Source: Batillaria attramentaria
Taxonomy: Eukaryota > Mollusca > Gastropoda > Batillariidae
DNA: 64,000 nucleotides
Reading direction: 5' to 3'
Assembly: GCA_018292915.2 (NCBI GenBank)
Contig: JACVVK020000034.1
Coordinates: 968,501-1,032,500 of the forward strand
Shown here: positions 22,026 through 34,119 of the stretch, piece by piece
Layout of the letters: each line of letters begins with the position of its first letter
Position numbering within the stretch: position 1 is the stretch's first letter
Notes under the pieces: model-generated
What the model was told of the DNA's origin: nothing
What the model saw: the letters and a program-made list of their open reading frames with translations, nothing else
Databases searched by the model: none
Translations under genes and position numbers: made by a program

Positions 22026-22101
<76 letters not shown>

Positions 22102-22133
22102 TGTGTATGAGAGAGAGAGAGAGAGAGAGAGAG
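21959..22133. repeat. (GT)n followed by (GA)n
   Basis: GT run to about 22106 with two CATG/TATG breaks, then GA run to 22133. Confidence 0.95.
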
Positions 22134-22400
22134 TGAGTGTCTGTCCGTGTAATAGAGAGAGGTCGGTCAAGTGCACCGTGGATCATCTTTCACATGTAGA
22201 GCCACGACCTACATTTCTTAACACATTGAGGTTTCTCTTGAGTGACGCATGTACTTGACAGTGTCACCACGAAACGATCACATAGTTAGTACGTGGTGTC
22301 TTACTCTATCTAGTCAGTGAGCCGGTTTAAACGGGCTAATTCCATCTTTGTCCAGCCATTTTAAGTTTTGGAACAGTTTCGGGGAGTGAGTGAGTGCGCC

Positions 22401-22669
22401 TGTTCACTCGAAATGCTATATCTTTGATGATTAGTGCAGCTTTTATGATAGTGCGATACAATGCTGTTCACTCGAAATGCTATATCTTTGATGATTAGTG
22501 CAGCTTTTATGATAGTGCGATAGTACAATGCTGTTCACTCGAAATGCTATATCTTTGATGATTAGTGCAGCTTTTATGATAGTGCGATAGTACAATGCTG
22601 TTCACTCGAAATGCTATATCTTTGATGATTAGTGCAGCTTTTATGATAGTGCGATACAATGCTGTTCAG
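22401..22669. repeat. Tandem repeat, four units of 64-67 bp
   Basis: Units start with TGTTCACTCGAAATGC at 22401, 22465, 22532 and 22599. Unit length alternates between 64 and 67 through a GTA insertion after GCGATA. The copies are otherwise almost identical, so the array is recent. Confidence 0.92.
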
Positions 22670-22997
22670 TTACACTTTGTTGTTTACATGAGCGGTCAAA
22701 TTCTACGACTGACTTAAATTGTCATACGCGCACTCACTCAGCCGCACGCTTTCGGACGGTCATACACACGCATACATGCTCACAGACGCACTCAACAAGT
22801 GGGTGAACATTGTTTACAATCTTTATGTACTAACTTAACTCCCTTAGCTTAACTCACTTAACTAACCGACCTAACTTAACTAAATTTACCACACGACTAG
22901 AGCGCTCAGTGTGGTCGCCACGTTATCTAGTGTGCGCGTCTGTTGGCTCAGTGTCAGGCCAGCCGGCATAACAGACGCTGTCACTGCCCAGGCCTTT

Positions 22998-23107
22998 CAT
23001 TCACGAAGCGCGTTTAGCTAGGAAAAACGCGTTAAAATCTGAACGGGCGTATAAGAATGGGAAATTACTATTGCTAAACGTCCTAGCTAAGCGCGCTTCA
23101 TGAATAC
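22998..23107. mobile_element. Small inverted-repeat element (~110 bp)
   Basis: TTCACGAAGCGCGTTTAGCT at the left is matched by the reverse complement of AGCTAAGCGCGCTTCATGAA at the right. Looks like a tiny MITE; no clear TSD. Confidence 0.6.
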
Positions 23108-24439
23108 CAAACCTGGTGTCCAAGTACTAGGTGGTGTGATGAGAAGTACCTCGAAAACAGCTCTGAACGATCTGTGAGCAATAGCCCCTTTATACGGTCA
23201 GTGTTGACAGTCGGTGTCGTCTAGTTCCGGCAGTTTGGCGTAAGTTGCAGGAGGACTCATGCAGATGGTGCCGTGGGCAATGCAGTTCGCACATTTTCAT
23301 CCTCTTTGAAAGGAAAACTCGTGTTTTGTGTGCTTGTTTGGCCTTTTTAAAATTTTATTTTATTTTATCTTTTTTTTTCTTTTTTTTGGGGGGGGGGGGA
23401 GGGGGGGGGGGGAGGGGGGATCTGTTTTAGTCGGTGTACTTATTTGACTCAGGTGTGCGTCTATGTTATATCATTACCCTCCGTTGTCTGTCTGTCTGTG
23501 AGAAACTTTAAAGCTGGATTTTTCTCAGGTACTATAAATAAGAGCAAACTCAAACTTGGCACATTGGTAGTTGGTGGCCGATTCTTTTTTGTTGTTGTTG
23601 TTTTTGGTTTTGTTCTTGTTGTTGTTGGGTGGTTTGTTTTTTGTTTTGTTTTTTGTTTGTTTGTTTGTTTGTGTTTGTTTGTTGGGGGTGGAGGGGGGGT
23701 GTCACTGTCCTAAGGTTAGAAAGCAGCGACCTTTGTCAGGTGACTTGCTGACAAAGATTTAAAAACCCATACTAATCGCGTTCCCTTTCGCCAAAAGTCT
23801 ACGACACTATCCACTTCAGCCATTGCTAAATATGCCATTCACCGCTTTGCCAAAACTGAACCACCACACCGGCTGTGATGCCCTAGACCAAATACTCAGG
23901 ACTACATGTTTGCACGACAGAAAGTGATGGATGATAAAAGCAAAGGATTACTGATATAGCGGGCATTAGCGGGTTACTTTAAGTGGTCCAACCACTTATC
24001 GACACTTATCATTGTCATTAAAAATAGACATGTCATCAGCGTCATAATCATGACTCAGTCTGCACATGAGATTCCAAAGTACAATGTACAATATAGATTA
24101 AAGAAAATAGGCTATATTTTCAAACAAATTTGTATTTGTAATCTGATGACTCATTTCAAAGCGTGTAGCAAGGTCACCCGTAAACTTCACCTAAAATCAG
24201 AGACTTATACAGACAAACTGTGTTTACCATAATATATCTCTGACTCGAGACTCGACATAATATACTATACAGACTTGACGAAGACATTTCATGCAGACTG
24301 ATACAGACGTTCGCGACAAACACAATCGGAGATCTGCATAGTAAACAGGCCATCTCGGTTATTCCAGTGCAACCCGATATTCACTTATAAAGCGCATAGG
24401 TACTACACGAAGAAGGACGTTGATTAGCTGAGAAATATT

Positions 24440-24490
24440 CTTTATTGCTTGCGGCGGCGTTTAAGCCCTAACTAACTAACTAACTAACTG
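24440..24490 (+). mobile_element. LINE 3'-end fragment with (AACT)n tail
   Basis: TTGCTTGCGGCGGCGTTTAAGCCCT followed by four or five AACT units. The same end occurs at 26422-26472 (duplicate), 36765-36866 (minus), 50408-50462 and 53598-53650 (minus). Confidence 0.7.
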
Positions 24491-24745
24491 CTCCTGCACC
24501 GGAAGCTCGGACTGCCCCCCTCTGCAGAGTGCAAGTTGCGGCACCGTCGAGCAAACGGCAGAGCATGTCCTCCAGCAGTGCCCCCAAGCTCCAGGAGCTG
24601 CGTACAGCAGTGTGGCCAGAAGAGACCAGTCTGCACTCCAAGCTGTACGGCAGCCGGCAGGATCTTCAGAAAACGGCCCACTTCATCGTGACAACCGGAG
24701 TGCCAGTGCGACCCCAGCGACCGCCAAGAAGAAGAAGAAGAAGAA
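24489..24745 (+). pseudogene. LINE reverse transcriptase C-terminal fragment, frameshifted (unit A)
   Basis: Read with frameshifts it gives Glu-Gln-Thr-Ala-Glu-His-Val-Leu-Gln-Gln-Cys-Pro, then Leu-Arg-Thr-Ala-Val-Trp-Pro and Lys-Leu-Tyr-Gly-Ser-Arg-Gln-Asp-Leu. This is the Cys-His-type tail seen after the RT domain of many animal LINEs. It ends in a (GAA)n tail. Not a host gene. Confidence 0.75.
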
Positions 24746-24871
24746 AACTAACTGCTCCCATTTAAAACTGTTACTGATTTCAAAACATGAGCATATACCC
24801 TAACACATCTTTAGACTTTAGTAACGTGTGGGTACAAGTCGGTTTCTGGTTGGTAAACTCTGGAAAATGAG

Positions 24872-24913
<42 letters not shown>

Positions 24914-25375
24914 TGTTTGACACTGTCAGTCAGTCTCAGTGGGGAGAAAATGAGTTCTGAGGGCCGACTGATGTCCACAGAGTGGGGGGTAGCATTTCTG
25001 AAGGATCTAGCACCTATGGCTATGCACTCCTTGCTGGTGTTGTCGCCATAGCTGGAAATTTCAGGGCGATTATAATTTGGAAAAAAAAAACCAAAACGTC
25101 ATTACTGGCTCTTGGCATAAAAAGGTTCTGAGAAAGACTTGCCGAAGGAAGACGTAATCACGTGTCTAAGGTATATTTAAAAACACCTGACTGAGGCAGG
25201 TACATGATTGTGGCATTGAAAACTGCTGGCCCTGCTATTGTTGTCTCCGTTCGTGACAGGTAATGACACCCTTTTGCACATCCGAACAGACCTGATGATA
25301 GTGTCAGCAGGTTTTGTTTGTTGAGATTTCTTTTCTTCCACCGCCGGCGCTCAATGCAATTGGTGTCCCGTTTCC

Positions 25376-25669
<294 letters not shown>

Positions 25670-26470
25670 TACAAGGAAACGGGACACCTTTGTCAGGTGA
25701 CTTGCTGACAAAGATTTTAAAAAAAAAAACCCATACTAATCGCGTTCCCTTTCGCCAAAAGTCTACGACACTATCCACTTCAGCCATTGCTAAATATGCC
25801 ATTCACCGCTTTGCCAAAACTGAACCACCACACCGGCTGTGATGCCCTAGACCAAATACTCAGGACTACATGTTTGCACGACAGAAAGTGATGGATGATA
25901 AAAGCACAGGATTACTGATAAAATAAAAAAAATGACATGGCACCTGGGCATTAGCGGGTTACTTTAAGTGGTCCAACCACTTATCGACACTTATCATTGT
26001 CATTAAAAATAGACATGTCATCAGCGTCATAATCATGACTCAGTCTGCACATGAGATTCCAAAGTACAATGTACAATATAGATTAAAGAAAACAGGCTAT
26101 ATTTTCAAACTAATTTGTATTTGTGATCTGATGAATCATTTCAAAGGGTGTAGCAAGGTCACCCGTAAACTTCACCTAAAATCAGAGACTTATACAAACT
26201 GTGTTTACCATAATATATCTCTGACTCGAGACTCGACATAATATACTATACAGACTTGACGAAGACATTTCATGCAGACATGATACAGACGTTCGCGACA
26301 AACACAATCGGAGATCTGCATAGTAAACAGGCCATCTCGGTTATTCCAGTGCAACCCGATATTCACTTATAAAGCGCATAGGTACTACACGAAGAAGGAC
26401 GTTGATTAGCTGAGAAATATTCTTTATTGCTTGCGGCGGCGTTTAAGCCCTAACTAACTAACTAACTAAC

Positions 26471-26727
26471 TGCTCCTGCACCGGAAGCTCGGACTGCCCC
26501 CCTCTGCAGAGTGCACGTTGCGGCACCGTCGAGCAAACGGCAGAGCATGTCCTCCAGCAGTGCCCCCAAGCTCCAGGAGCTGCGTACAGCAGTGTGGACA
26601 GAAGAGACCAGTCTGCACTCCAAGCTGTACGGCAGCCGGCAGGATCTTCAGAAAACGGCCCACTTCATCGTGACAACCGGAGTGCCAGTGCGACCCCAGC
26701 GACCGCCAAGAAGAAGAAGAAGAAGAA
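26471..26727 (+). pseudogene. LINE reverse transcriptase C-terminal fragment (unit B)
   Basis: Second copy of the fragment at 24489-24745, with the same frameshifts and a few substitutions (for example GTGGACAGAAGAG against GTGGCCAGAAGAG). The shared defects show it was dead before the segment duplicated. Confidence 0.75.
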
Positions 26728-27355
26728 AACTAACTGCTCCCATTTAAAACTGTTACTGATTTCAAAACATGAGCATATACCCTAACACATCTTTAGACTT
26801 TAGTAACGTGTGGGTACAAGTCGGTTTCTGGTTGGTAAACTCTGGAAAATGAGAAACAGAGAGAGAGAGAGAGAGAGAGAAGATTTGTTTGACACTGTCA
26901 GTCAGTCTCAGTGGGGAGAAAATGAGTTCTGAGGGCCGACTGATGTCCACAGAGTGGGGGGTAGCATTTCTGAAGGATCTAGCACCTATGGCTATGCACT
27001 CCTTGCTGGTGTTGTCGCCATAGCTGGAAATTTCAGGGCGATTATAATTTGGAAAAAAAACAACAAAAAAACGTCATTACTGGCTCTTGGCATAAAAAGG
27101 TTCTGAGAAAGACTTGCCGAAGGAAGACGTAATCACGTGTCTAAGGTATATTTAAAAACACCTGACTGAGGCAGGTACATGATTGTGGCATTGAAAACTG
27201 CTGGCCCTGCTATTGTTGTCTCCGTTCGTGACAGGTAATGACACCCTTTTGCACATCCGAACAGACCTGATGATAGTGTCAGCAGGTTTTGTTTGTTGAG
27301 ATTTCTTTTCTTCCACCGCCGGCGCTCAATGCAATTGGTGTCCCGTTTCCTTGTA

Positions 27356-27356
<1 letters not shown>

Positions 27357-27412
<56 letters not shown>

Positions 27413-27496
27413 TGACCTCCTATTGATTTGTTAATTGATTACTCACTCAGAAATACTGAGACAAGGGACACTGTGTATGACGCACGAGTGCGCGCG

Positions 27497-27574
<78 letters not shown>

Positions 27575-27586
27575 ACACACACACCC

Positions 27587-27620
<34 letters not shown>
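27357..27620. repeat. (GT)n and (CA)n runs of unit B
   Basis: GT run 27357-27411 preceded by CCTTGTAAT, CA run 27506-27571, then imperfect CACCCACA repeats. The right-hand inverted arm present in unit A is missing here. Confidence 0.9.
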
Positions 27621-27621
<1 letters not shown>

Positions 27622-28594
27622 GCTGGTTGCTTAACTTTTGGGCTTGAGTTTATCGTCGTCACTTTCATGTGACGAATGTTTGCTTTCATCACCATGGTAC
27701 AGATAGTAACAATAGCTCATAACATTCGCTGGATTTCGCAATATGCCAAAAGTTGCAATACACAACAGAAGAAAAAAAAAACCCTCCTCCAGGCCAGTAC
27801 ACGCTCAATCAGTCCCAAGCAGCTCAAGATGCCCCTCCACAGATTACACGTTATCCGCGGCACCTATGTGGCCGCAGCAAACGCAAACACTCGTCCCGCA
27901 GGGAAAATGTCGGACACGTCTAGCTCTCACCAGACCTTCGTCACGCCTTTTAGATAACAGAAGGGACATTCCAGAGCTCACTCTTTGTTTCCATGCAGCC
28001 ATGCACGATATCTTCTTCTGTCAGTTCGTTTGGCCACACGGGGTGTAGTCAAAAATGGACGTGTGTTGCCGGTGCTATCAGCCCATCCGCTTCAAAACTA
28101 ACACTGCGAAGGTAAAAACTGTTTCTAAACCGCAGTAGCACTGAGTGCTTCCATTTTCAAATTTGAGTATCACCAAGTGTTTCCGACGGACTAAGTTTGA
28201 CCCGTCGGCGTGAAACTTAGAAATGTGCCGTTTAGTGTAATCGTTTCTTGGCTGCAGCGTTACTGTCTATCATGCTTGTCAGAACGACTGCGGTGTGTGG
28301 CCGTTAGTTGAGGCGGTGCAAGACAACACACGCATTCAGACGAACCATCCACGCGCACTGACGCACTCACACCATGCAGGAAACGAACACCACGAACAAC
28401 ATGCAGAAGTTACCAGACTGAAGATCTGTAGAGGTTACTTCAGCCCGGACAGGGTTTAATCTCCAGTTCAGGCAGCACACGCACACACACATTCACACGC
28501 TCATTCATTTGCCATTCTCTCACGTCATTCACTGTCTTGGACGGTCACCGTGTCATGGTTACCCTTAGCCAGTGACGACTAGATCATCAACCAG

Positions 28595-28676
28595 GGCACG
28601 TATGTAAAACTCGAGGGTTAATTTAACCCACGGCTACGGGTCTGACCCAGACTAGGACAAAAGAAACCCCAAACCA
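28595..28676 (-). mobile_element. Partial Harbinger-like MITE, interrupted by another copy
   Basis: Begins GGCACGTATGTAAAACTCGA as the MITE end does, runs about 80 nt, and then a full copy in the opposite orientation starts at 28680. Confidence 0.7.
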
Positions 28677-28679
28677 CAG

Positions 28680-28959
28680 GGCCCGCATGTAGAAGTCGGG
28701 GTTAGGGAGTTTAGCCCCGAGTTAGAGTCTAACCTCGAACTAAAGTAGCTCTAGGGTTAAATTTTCTGTTGTTATTGTTTTAAATCAGGAAGCGGGTCCA
28801 TTCCAGCAAGGTGCCTATGCAGTTATAGAAGGATTTTTGTCTTTCTTTCTTCGCTTCCTTTTTTTTTAAATTTAATTTTGTTTTGGGGTTTCTTTTGTCC
28901 TAGTCTTGGTTAGGCCCGTAGTCGTGGGTTAAATTAACCTCGAGTTTTACATACGGGCC
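28680..28959 (+). mobile_element. PIF/Harbinger-like MITE (copy 2)
   Basis: 280 bp, TIRs GGCCCGCATGTA...TACATACGGGCC, 3-bp TSD CAG (28677-28679 and 28960-28962). Nested in the partial copy and in the cluster T element. Confidence 0.78.
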
Positions 28960-29295
28960 CAGGTATATCAACGACTTGGACAAACTCACGCGTTACTACA
29001 ATGCATAGACGCGTGCAGGTTCATTATTCAAAGATGGGAAAGGATGAGAACAAGCAATAATTGTCGAGATTTTTTTTTTTTTTTTTCAAAGCGGAGTAGC
29101 GCCAGACACACCCTCGTCCATTTTTGGCTACACCCCGTGTTTGGGGGGGGGGGGGGATTGATCAGCGTTAAGAGATCGTCCTTTTCGTCTTAAGCTGCTA
29201 TCGCTGGCAAGAGGAACTCTTAGTCTCAAGAACGAAGTCAAGGATTAGCCACATCTCCATCACGGAGTAAGATTAGCTGGAGCAGCCTTGAAAAT

Positions 29296-29296
29296 C

Positions 29297-29380
<84 letters not shown>
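29296..29380. repeat. (GT)n microsatellite
   Basis: GT run with one TTTG break in intron 1. Confidence 0.95.
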
Positions 29381-29381
<1 letters not shown>

Positions 29382-29889
29382 TTTTGAGAGAGAGAATATG
29401 GTGCTGGAGAGGGAGGAAGAATAGAAGCTCAAAATCTGTTAGTGACAGAAGAATCTGCTCAATATGGCGATGCTATACCCTAAGGAGATCAAGAGACTTC
29501 GGTAACGGGTGTCGGGTCAGATAAGTTCATTCTGATACAAGCATCATATACAAATAGTACTTTTGGCACACACGCATGAATTTACCAACCAGATCGGGCA
29601 ATTCACTCGAGATGAAAAAAAAAAGAAAGAAAGAAAACCCTTTAACTGCCACCCCCCACCATCCTATCCCCTACTTAAAATTCTAACGCGCCTGTTTGTC
29701 CAATAGGCGTCGGTCTGCGGTGTTACCAAACAGAGAACACACAAGTACCCAAACAGCGCTCGCTATTGGTAGAGTAATCGGGTAAAACAGTACCCCCTTT
29801 CCACACGGGGTGTAGTCAAAATGGACCGCATGTGTTTCCGGTGCTACTCCGAAAGTATCGGCACTAGAAGTGTTTCCAAATAGTAGCAC

Positions 29890-30776
29890 CGAGTGTTTCC
29901 ATTTTCAAAGTTGAGTAGCCATTTTCAAAGTTGAGTAGCACCGAGTGTTTCCATTTTTAAAGTTGTGTAGCACCGATTGTTTCCATTTTCAAAGTTGAGT
30001 AGCACCGAGTGTTTCCATATTCAATGTTGTGTAGCACAGAGTGTTTCCATTGTCAGTGTTGAGAAGCACCGAGTGTTTCCATTTTCAAAGCTGAGTACCA
30101 CCGAGTGTTTCCATTTTTAAAGTTGAGTAGCGCCGAGTGTTTCCATTTTCAAAGCTGAGTACCACCGAGTGTTTCCATTTTTAAAGTTAAGTAGCACCGG
30201 GTGTTTCCATTTTCAAAGTTGAGTAGCACCGAGTGTTTTCATTTGCAAAGTTGAGTAGCACCGAGTGTTTCAATGTTCAAAATTGAGTAGCACCGAGTGT
30301 TTCCATTTCCAAAGTTGAGTAGCACCGAGTGTTTCCATGTGCAAATTGAGTAGCACCAAGTGTTTCCACGTTCAAAGTTGAGTAGCACCGAGTGTTTCCA
30401 TTTTCAAAGATGAGTGGCACCGAGTGTTTCCATGTGCAAAATTGAGTAGCACCGAGTGTTTCCATGTGCAAAATTGAGTAGCACCGAGTGTTTCCACGTT
30501 CAAAGTTGAGTAGCAACTAGTGTTTCCATTTTCAAAGCTGAGTAGCACCGAGTGTTTCCATTTTCAAAGTTGAGTAGCACCGAGTGTTTCCATTTTTAAA
30601 ATTGAGTAGCACCGAGTGTTTCCATTTCAACGTTGAGTAGCACCGAGTGTTTCCATTTTCAGGGCTGAGTAGCACCGAGTGTTTCCATGTTCAAAGCTGA
30701 GTAGCACCGAGTGTTTCCAGTTTCAAAGTTGAGTAGCACCGAGTGTTTCCAGTTTCAAAATTGAGCAGCACCGAGT
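29890..30776. repeat. Minisatellite, ~28 copies of a ~31-bp unit
   Basis: The unit reads GAGTAGCACCGAGTGTTTCC followed by about 11 variable bases (mostly ATTTTCAAAGT). An open frame of about 80 codons on the minus strand is only the repeat translated. Units differ mainly in the variable part. Confidence 0.95.
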
Positions 30777-30835
30777 GGTTCTAACGGACGTCGGTTTTTG
30801 TCTTGAGACTGAGAAAGGGGTCGGTTTTCAACTAG

Positions 30836-31110
30836 GGCCCGCATGTAAAACTCGAGGTTGATTTAACCCACGGCTACGGGCCTAACCCAGACTAGGACAA
30901 AAGATACCCAAAAACAAACTTAAGTAGAAAAAGGAAGCGGAGAAAGGAAGAAAAAAATCCTTGTATAACGGCTTAGGCACCTTGGTGGAATGGACCCGCC
31001 TCCTGATTAAAATAAAAACAACAGAAAATTTTGCCCTAGAGCTAGTTTAGTTCGAGGTTAGACTTTAACCTGGGGCTAAACTCCATAACCCCGACTTTTA
31101 CATGCGGGCC
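30836..31110 (-). mobile_element. PIF/Harbinger-like MITE (copy 3)
   Basis: 275 bp, TIRs GGCCCGCATGTAAAA; flanked by TAG (30833-30835) and CAG (31111-31113), a 3-bp TSD with one change. Confidence 0.75.
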
Positions 31111-31733
31111 CAGACAACTACTTTGGCTAACGTGTTACTACAATGCAAAGACGTGTACACATGCTCATGCTGTATTTCAAAGCTATTTTGACATTGAGAA
31201 CAATCAGCGTTAAAGGTTTCGAAGCGGGGTAGCACCGCCATAATTCGCGTTCCATTTCGATTACATCCCGGCCGTGAACAGCACCGCCACTAGTATAGCA
31301 ATCGGTTAAAACACGACCTTACAGTGCCCCTTACCAGATGGAAATGGTCGGTGACAGTCGTATGAAAGTTTGAACAGCGCAGTAACTGGTCCGTGTGAAC
31401 GGAAACGGGGCGAAGGTCAGTGACGAGGTGGGGATGGGGGGGGGGGGGATGGGGGGGGGGGGGTTTGGAGGGTGCGTGGCACGTGGGTTCCTTCACGTCG
31501 CACTTTAAGAAGTTGACAAGACTCGCCAAATCCCAGAGCTAATATCTTAGGTACTATGAAGATATGTCTAGTCATGGCCAAACAAGTGCCCCTCCCCCTC
31601 TCCCTCTCTCTCTGGAATGTATAGAGCTGGTAAGATAACGAAAGCTCCGCTAAGGATGATCTTGTTTTCACTGCAGAGTCATCAAATTTTGTGATAGCTA
31701 TCTGAAACAAATTGCACCTTTCCTTCGCTACGA

Positions 31734-31842
31734 GGGTGGGTGGCTGTTTAGGAGTTTAGCGCCCTTTTCCACCACGTAAGGGTGATACCAAAGACGGGGC
31801 AACGAGAAAAAGGCCAGCACAAATATTTGGCCCCAGCCGGGA
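31734..31842 (-). mobile_element. 5'-truncated SINE, family 1 (copy 8), with 15-bp TSD
   Basis: Flanked by TTTCCTTCGCTACGA at 31719-31733 and 31843-31857. The copy stops near the B-box, so the tRNA-like head was never inserted. Confidence 0.88.
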
Positions 31843-31857
31843 TTTCCTTCGCTACGA

Positions 31858-32769
31858 ACGGACATGAAGTTCCCGCTTTTGAAGGTTACATATTACACCT
31901 GCTCGGCTGCGTACTAGTACCCTGACTGAACTTGCTGAGGGCAAGTCTTTCCCTGGACACTACCTTTCCAATGGACGACTCCACTCCTGTCAGTCATAAG
32001 GGTCGAGGCCCCCGGGATTCAGCCACTCGCGTCCCGCGGCATAATGAGCAGAACACGTGGCGTGGCATGGTCTGGCAAACTTTCTTGCCACACTATCACT
32101 ATGATACTGCAACGAGGGAAGCACATGCAGTTTGATATAACTGGAACATGGAAAGAAAGCAGTAAGTCCATTGACGTCATTGGAGGAAAAAGACCGTCAC
32201 GTCAGAGTCTTCTATCTTGAAATCACACCCTTTTCCCATACGATGACGTAATTGACGTACTGTGTTTTGCCAATACACGCCAAGGTAAAGGGGCGGGGTT
32301 TTGGCCTCGTGTCTTGCCGAGTGGAGCCGTCTGTTCCATCAGAGCCTGCTTTCTCCTTGGCAATAAACAAAACAGAATCAGGCCTAACGTGATATCGCCA
32401 GCCACGGTGGCCCAGTGGAACGACCAGCCTCTCACGGTGCCAAAATACCTACAACCCGTGAATGGTCATTTTCAAGGTTCGAGTCTCTTCAAAGTTAGAA
32501 ACTGTCACCACCATAGAGCTGCATGTTCCTACATCTCAAGAAGCTGCTGAAGGAATATGAGACCCACGAGCTCTGTGGCCAAGACCTCCGGTTGAAGTTT
32601 GCGCCCCAACGTAACTTTATCAGGATTCTTCTTCCGGCCAACGGAAGATAAGTCACCCTCATGGCCTACAGACAGAATTTCCATAGTTGTCCTGTCTGGC
32701 TTGGGGTCAAACCCTGTGCTGCCTCAGTGTTGTCAGTCCGTCAGTTTGTTTGTTTGTTTTTGTTTTTGC
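31858..32769. other. Intron 1 stretch, little recognised
   Basis: A tRNA-like piece (CCACGGTGGCCCAGTGGAAC ... GGTTCGAGTCTC) at about 32402-32485 may be a SINE remnant. Nothing else is recognisable. Confidence 0.35.
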
Positions 32770-33132
32770 TGCCCCAACTCTTTGCCAGTTCCAGTGGTGT
32801 TCCTCCCAGGTAATGGATGGAATCCACGGAGGGCTCGGAAGCTGGGGCATTTTTTATTTTGCAAAATAATGGAGATGAGGATGATGGTAAAATGATGCTA
32901 TGGAGGTCTGTGTGGTTTCGGACTGCGGGACAGGCCCGCATTCCACTCTTCCTGTCATAAGCTCGGTGAAGCTCGGCTGTGTGGCAACAGCCTCCCTACT
33001 GGGCCCATAGTACACCCGCTCTGGGTAGGAGCCGACCTAGGTAGGAAAAATCCCGCTTGCCTCGGCTGGGACTCGAACCGGGTCTCCCGGTCCATGGGCC
33101 GAAGTGCTAACCACAACACTACGGGGGCCGGT
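32770..33132 (-). mobile_element. tRNA-derived SINE, family 3
   Basis: On the minus strand it starts CCGGCCCCCGTAGTGTTGTG, with A-box-like GGTTAGCAC and B-box GGTTCGAGTCCC, and ends near AGTTGGGGCAGCA before (AAAC)n. Closely related to the copy at 14155-14701. Confidence 0.8.
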
Positions 33133-33565
33133 AGCCCGTCAGTTATTAATTAATTACAGGTGATCAAGGCCGTTAGCCGTTCTTCTTAACTACCTGTTCT
33201 CATTTCACAACGGTCCTAAGTTTAGCTTAGCATGCGCGCTCTCTGGGTAGTATGGAAGGGTAAGTGCCAAACACCACGCTGCAGGATACACTCCGACACA
33301 CACGCTCGCCGCTTTGACATAGACACCAAGACAATAGCAGGACAACAATAGGACAGCGTGGATGGCCGAGTTTTACGTTAAAGCATGACAAATAATACGT
33401 CGCGAGCGGCGAAAGGTTGGTTAAGTCTACTGTCAACAATTTTTAAGTTTGCTCTTGCAGTCTAGACAAGAATACATTTCAAAGGCGGCTAGACGTGTTT
33501 GATCAAAAACCTGGTGCAAATACCCCCCTCCCCCAAAAAAACTGTCTGCCTAGCCCCCCCCCCCT

Positions 33566-33665
<100 letters not shown>

Positions 33666-34044
33666 CAATGTCCGCAAAAAAGGCTAAACGAATACACAAC
33701 AACAAAAAATCAACTACAAGTTTGAAGTCTAAATAATGCGATGCAGCTATTTCAATCGTGAACAGATTCCAGTAAAGCAAGGCTGCGCAATACACTAAAC
33801 GAAATAAGTCAAGCTAAAAATATCAACAAGTAATAAAATACCACGCCGAGGCGATGGAAAAAAGCCCCTGCCCATACCTTTTTTTCCAATTCCAAGCGGC
33901 TCTCTCCAATCGATCTTAGTTGCCTCCCTTGAGTTGCCTCAGCCACGGTGGCATAGGCTGGTTTTACGTAGAAATTCAACAAACCCCTATGACCTTGACC
34001 CCCGTTTAAGGTTTACCAAAACAAAGAGGCTTCTTTGGAGTCCG

Positions 34045-34049
<5 letters not shown>

Positions 34050-34111
<62 letters not shown>

Positions 34112-34119
34112 GCGCGCGC
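34050..34119. repeat. (AC)n/(GC)n microsatellite
   Basis: AC run ending in CGCGCGCGCG. Confidence 0.93.

Larger units (their letters stand above)
28037..29139. mobile_element. TIR element of cluster T (copy 2, 1.1 kb, with a MITE inside)
   Basis: Starts CACGGGGTGTAGTCAAAA and ends with the reverse complement GGCTACACCCCGTG. Near the left end are two units of the GTAGCAC...GTGTTTCC repeat that is amplified in copy 3. Harbinger-like MITE copies lie inside at 28595-28959. Confidence 0.7.
29804..31275. mobile_element. TIR element of cluster T (copy 3, 1.47 kb, with minisatellite and MITE)
   Basis: Starts CACGGGGTGTAGTCAAAA and ends in a degraded reverse complement (GATTACATCCCGGCCGTG). It contains the 31-bp minisatellite 29890-30776 and a Harbinger-like MITE 30836-31110. 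Right-end sequence GGGGTAGCACCGCC matches copies 1 and 2. Confidence 0.65.

Noticed and set aside
29890..30776. CRISPR-like array, because of regular ~31-bp repeats
   Set aside because: There are no distinct spacers, the units are contiguous and vary gradually, and the context is animal nuclear DNA; it is a minisatellite.
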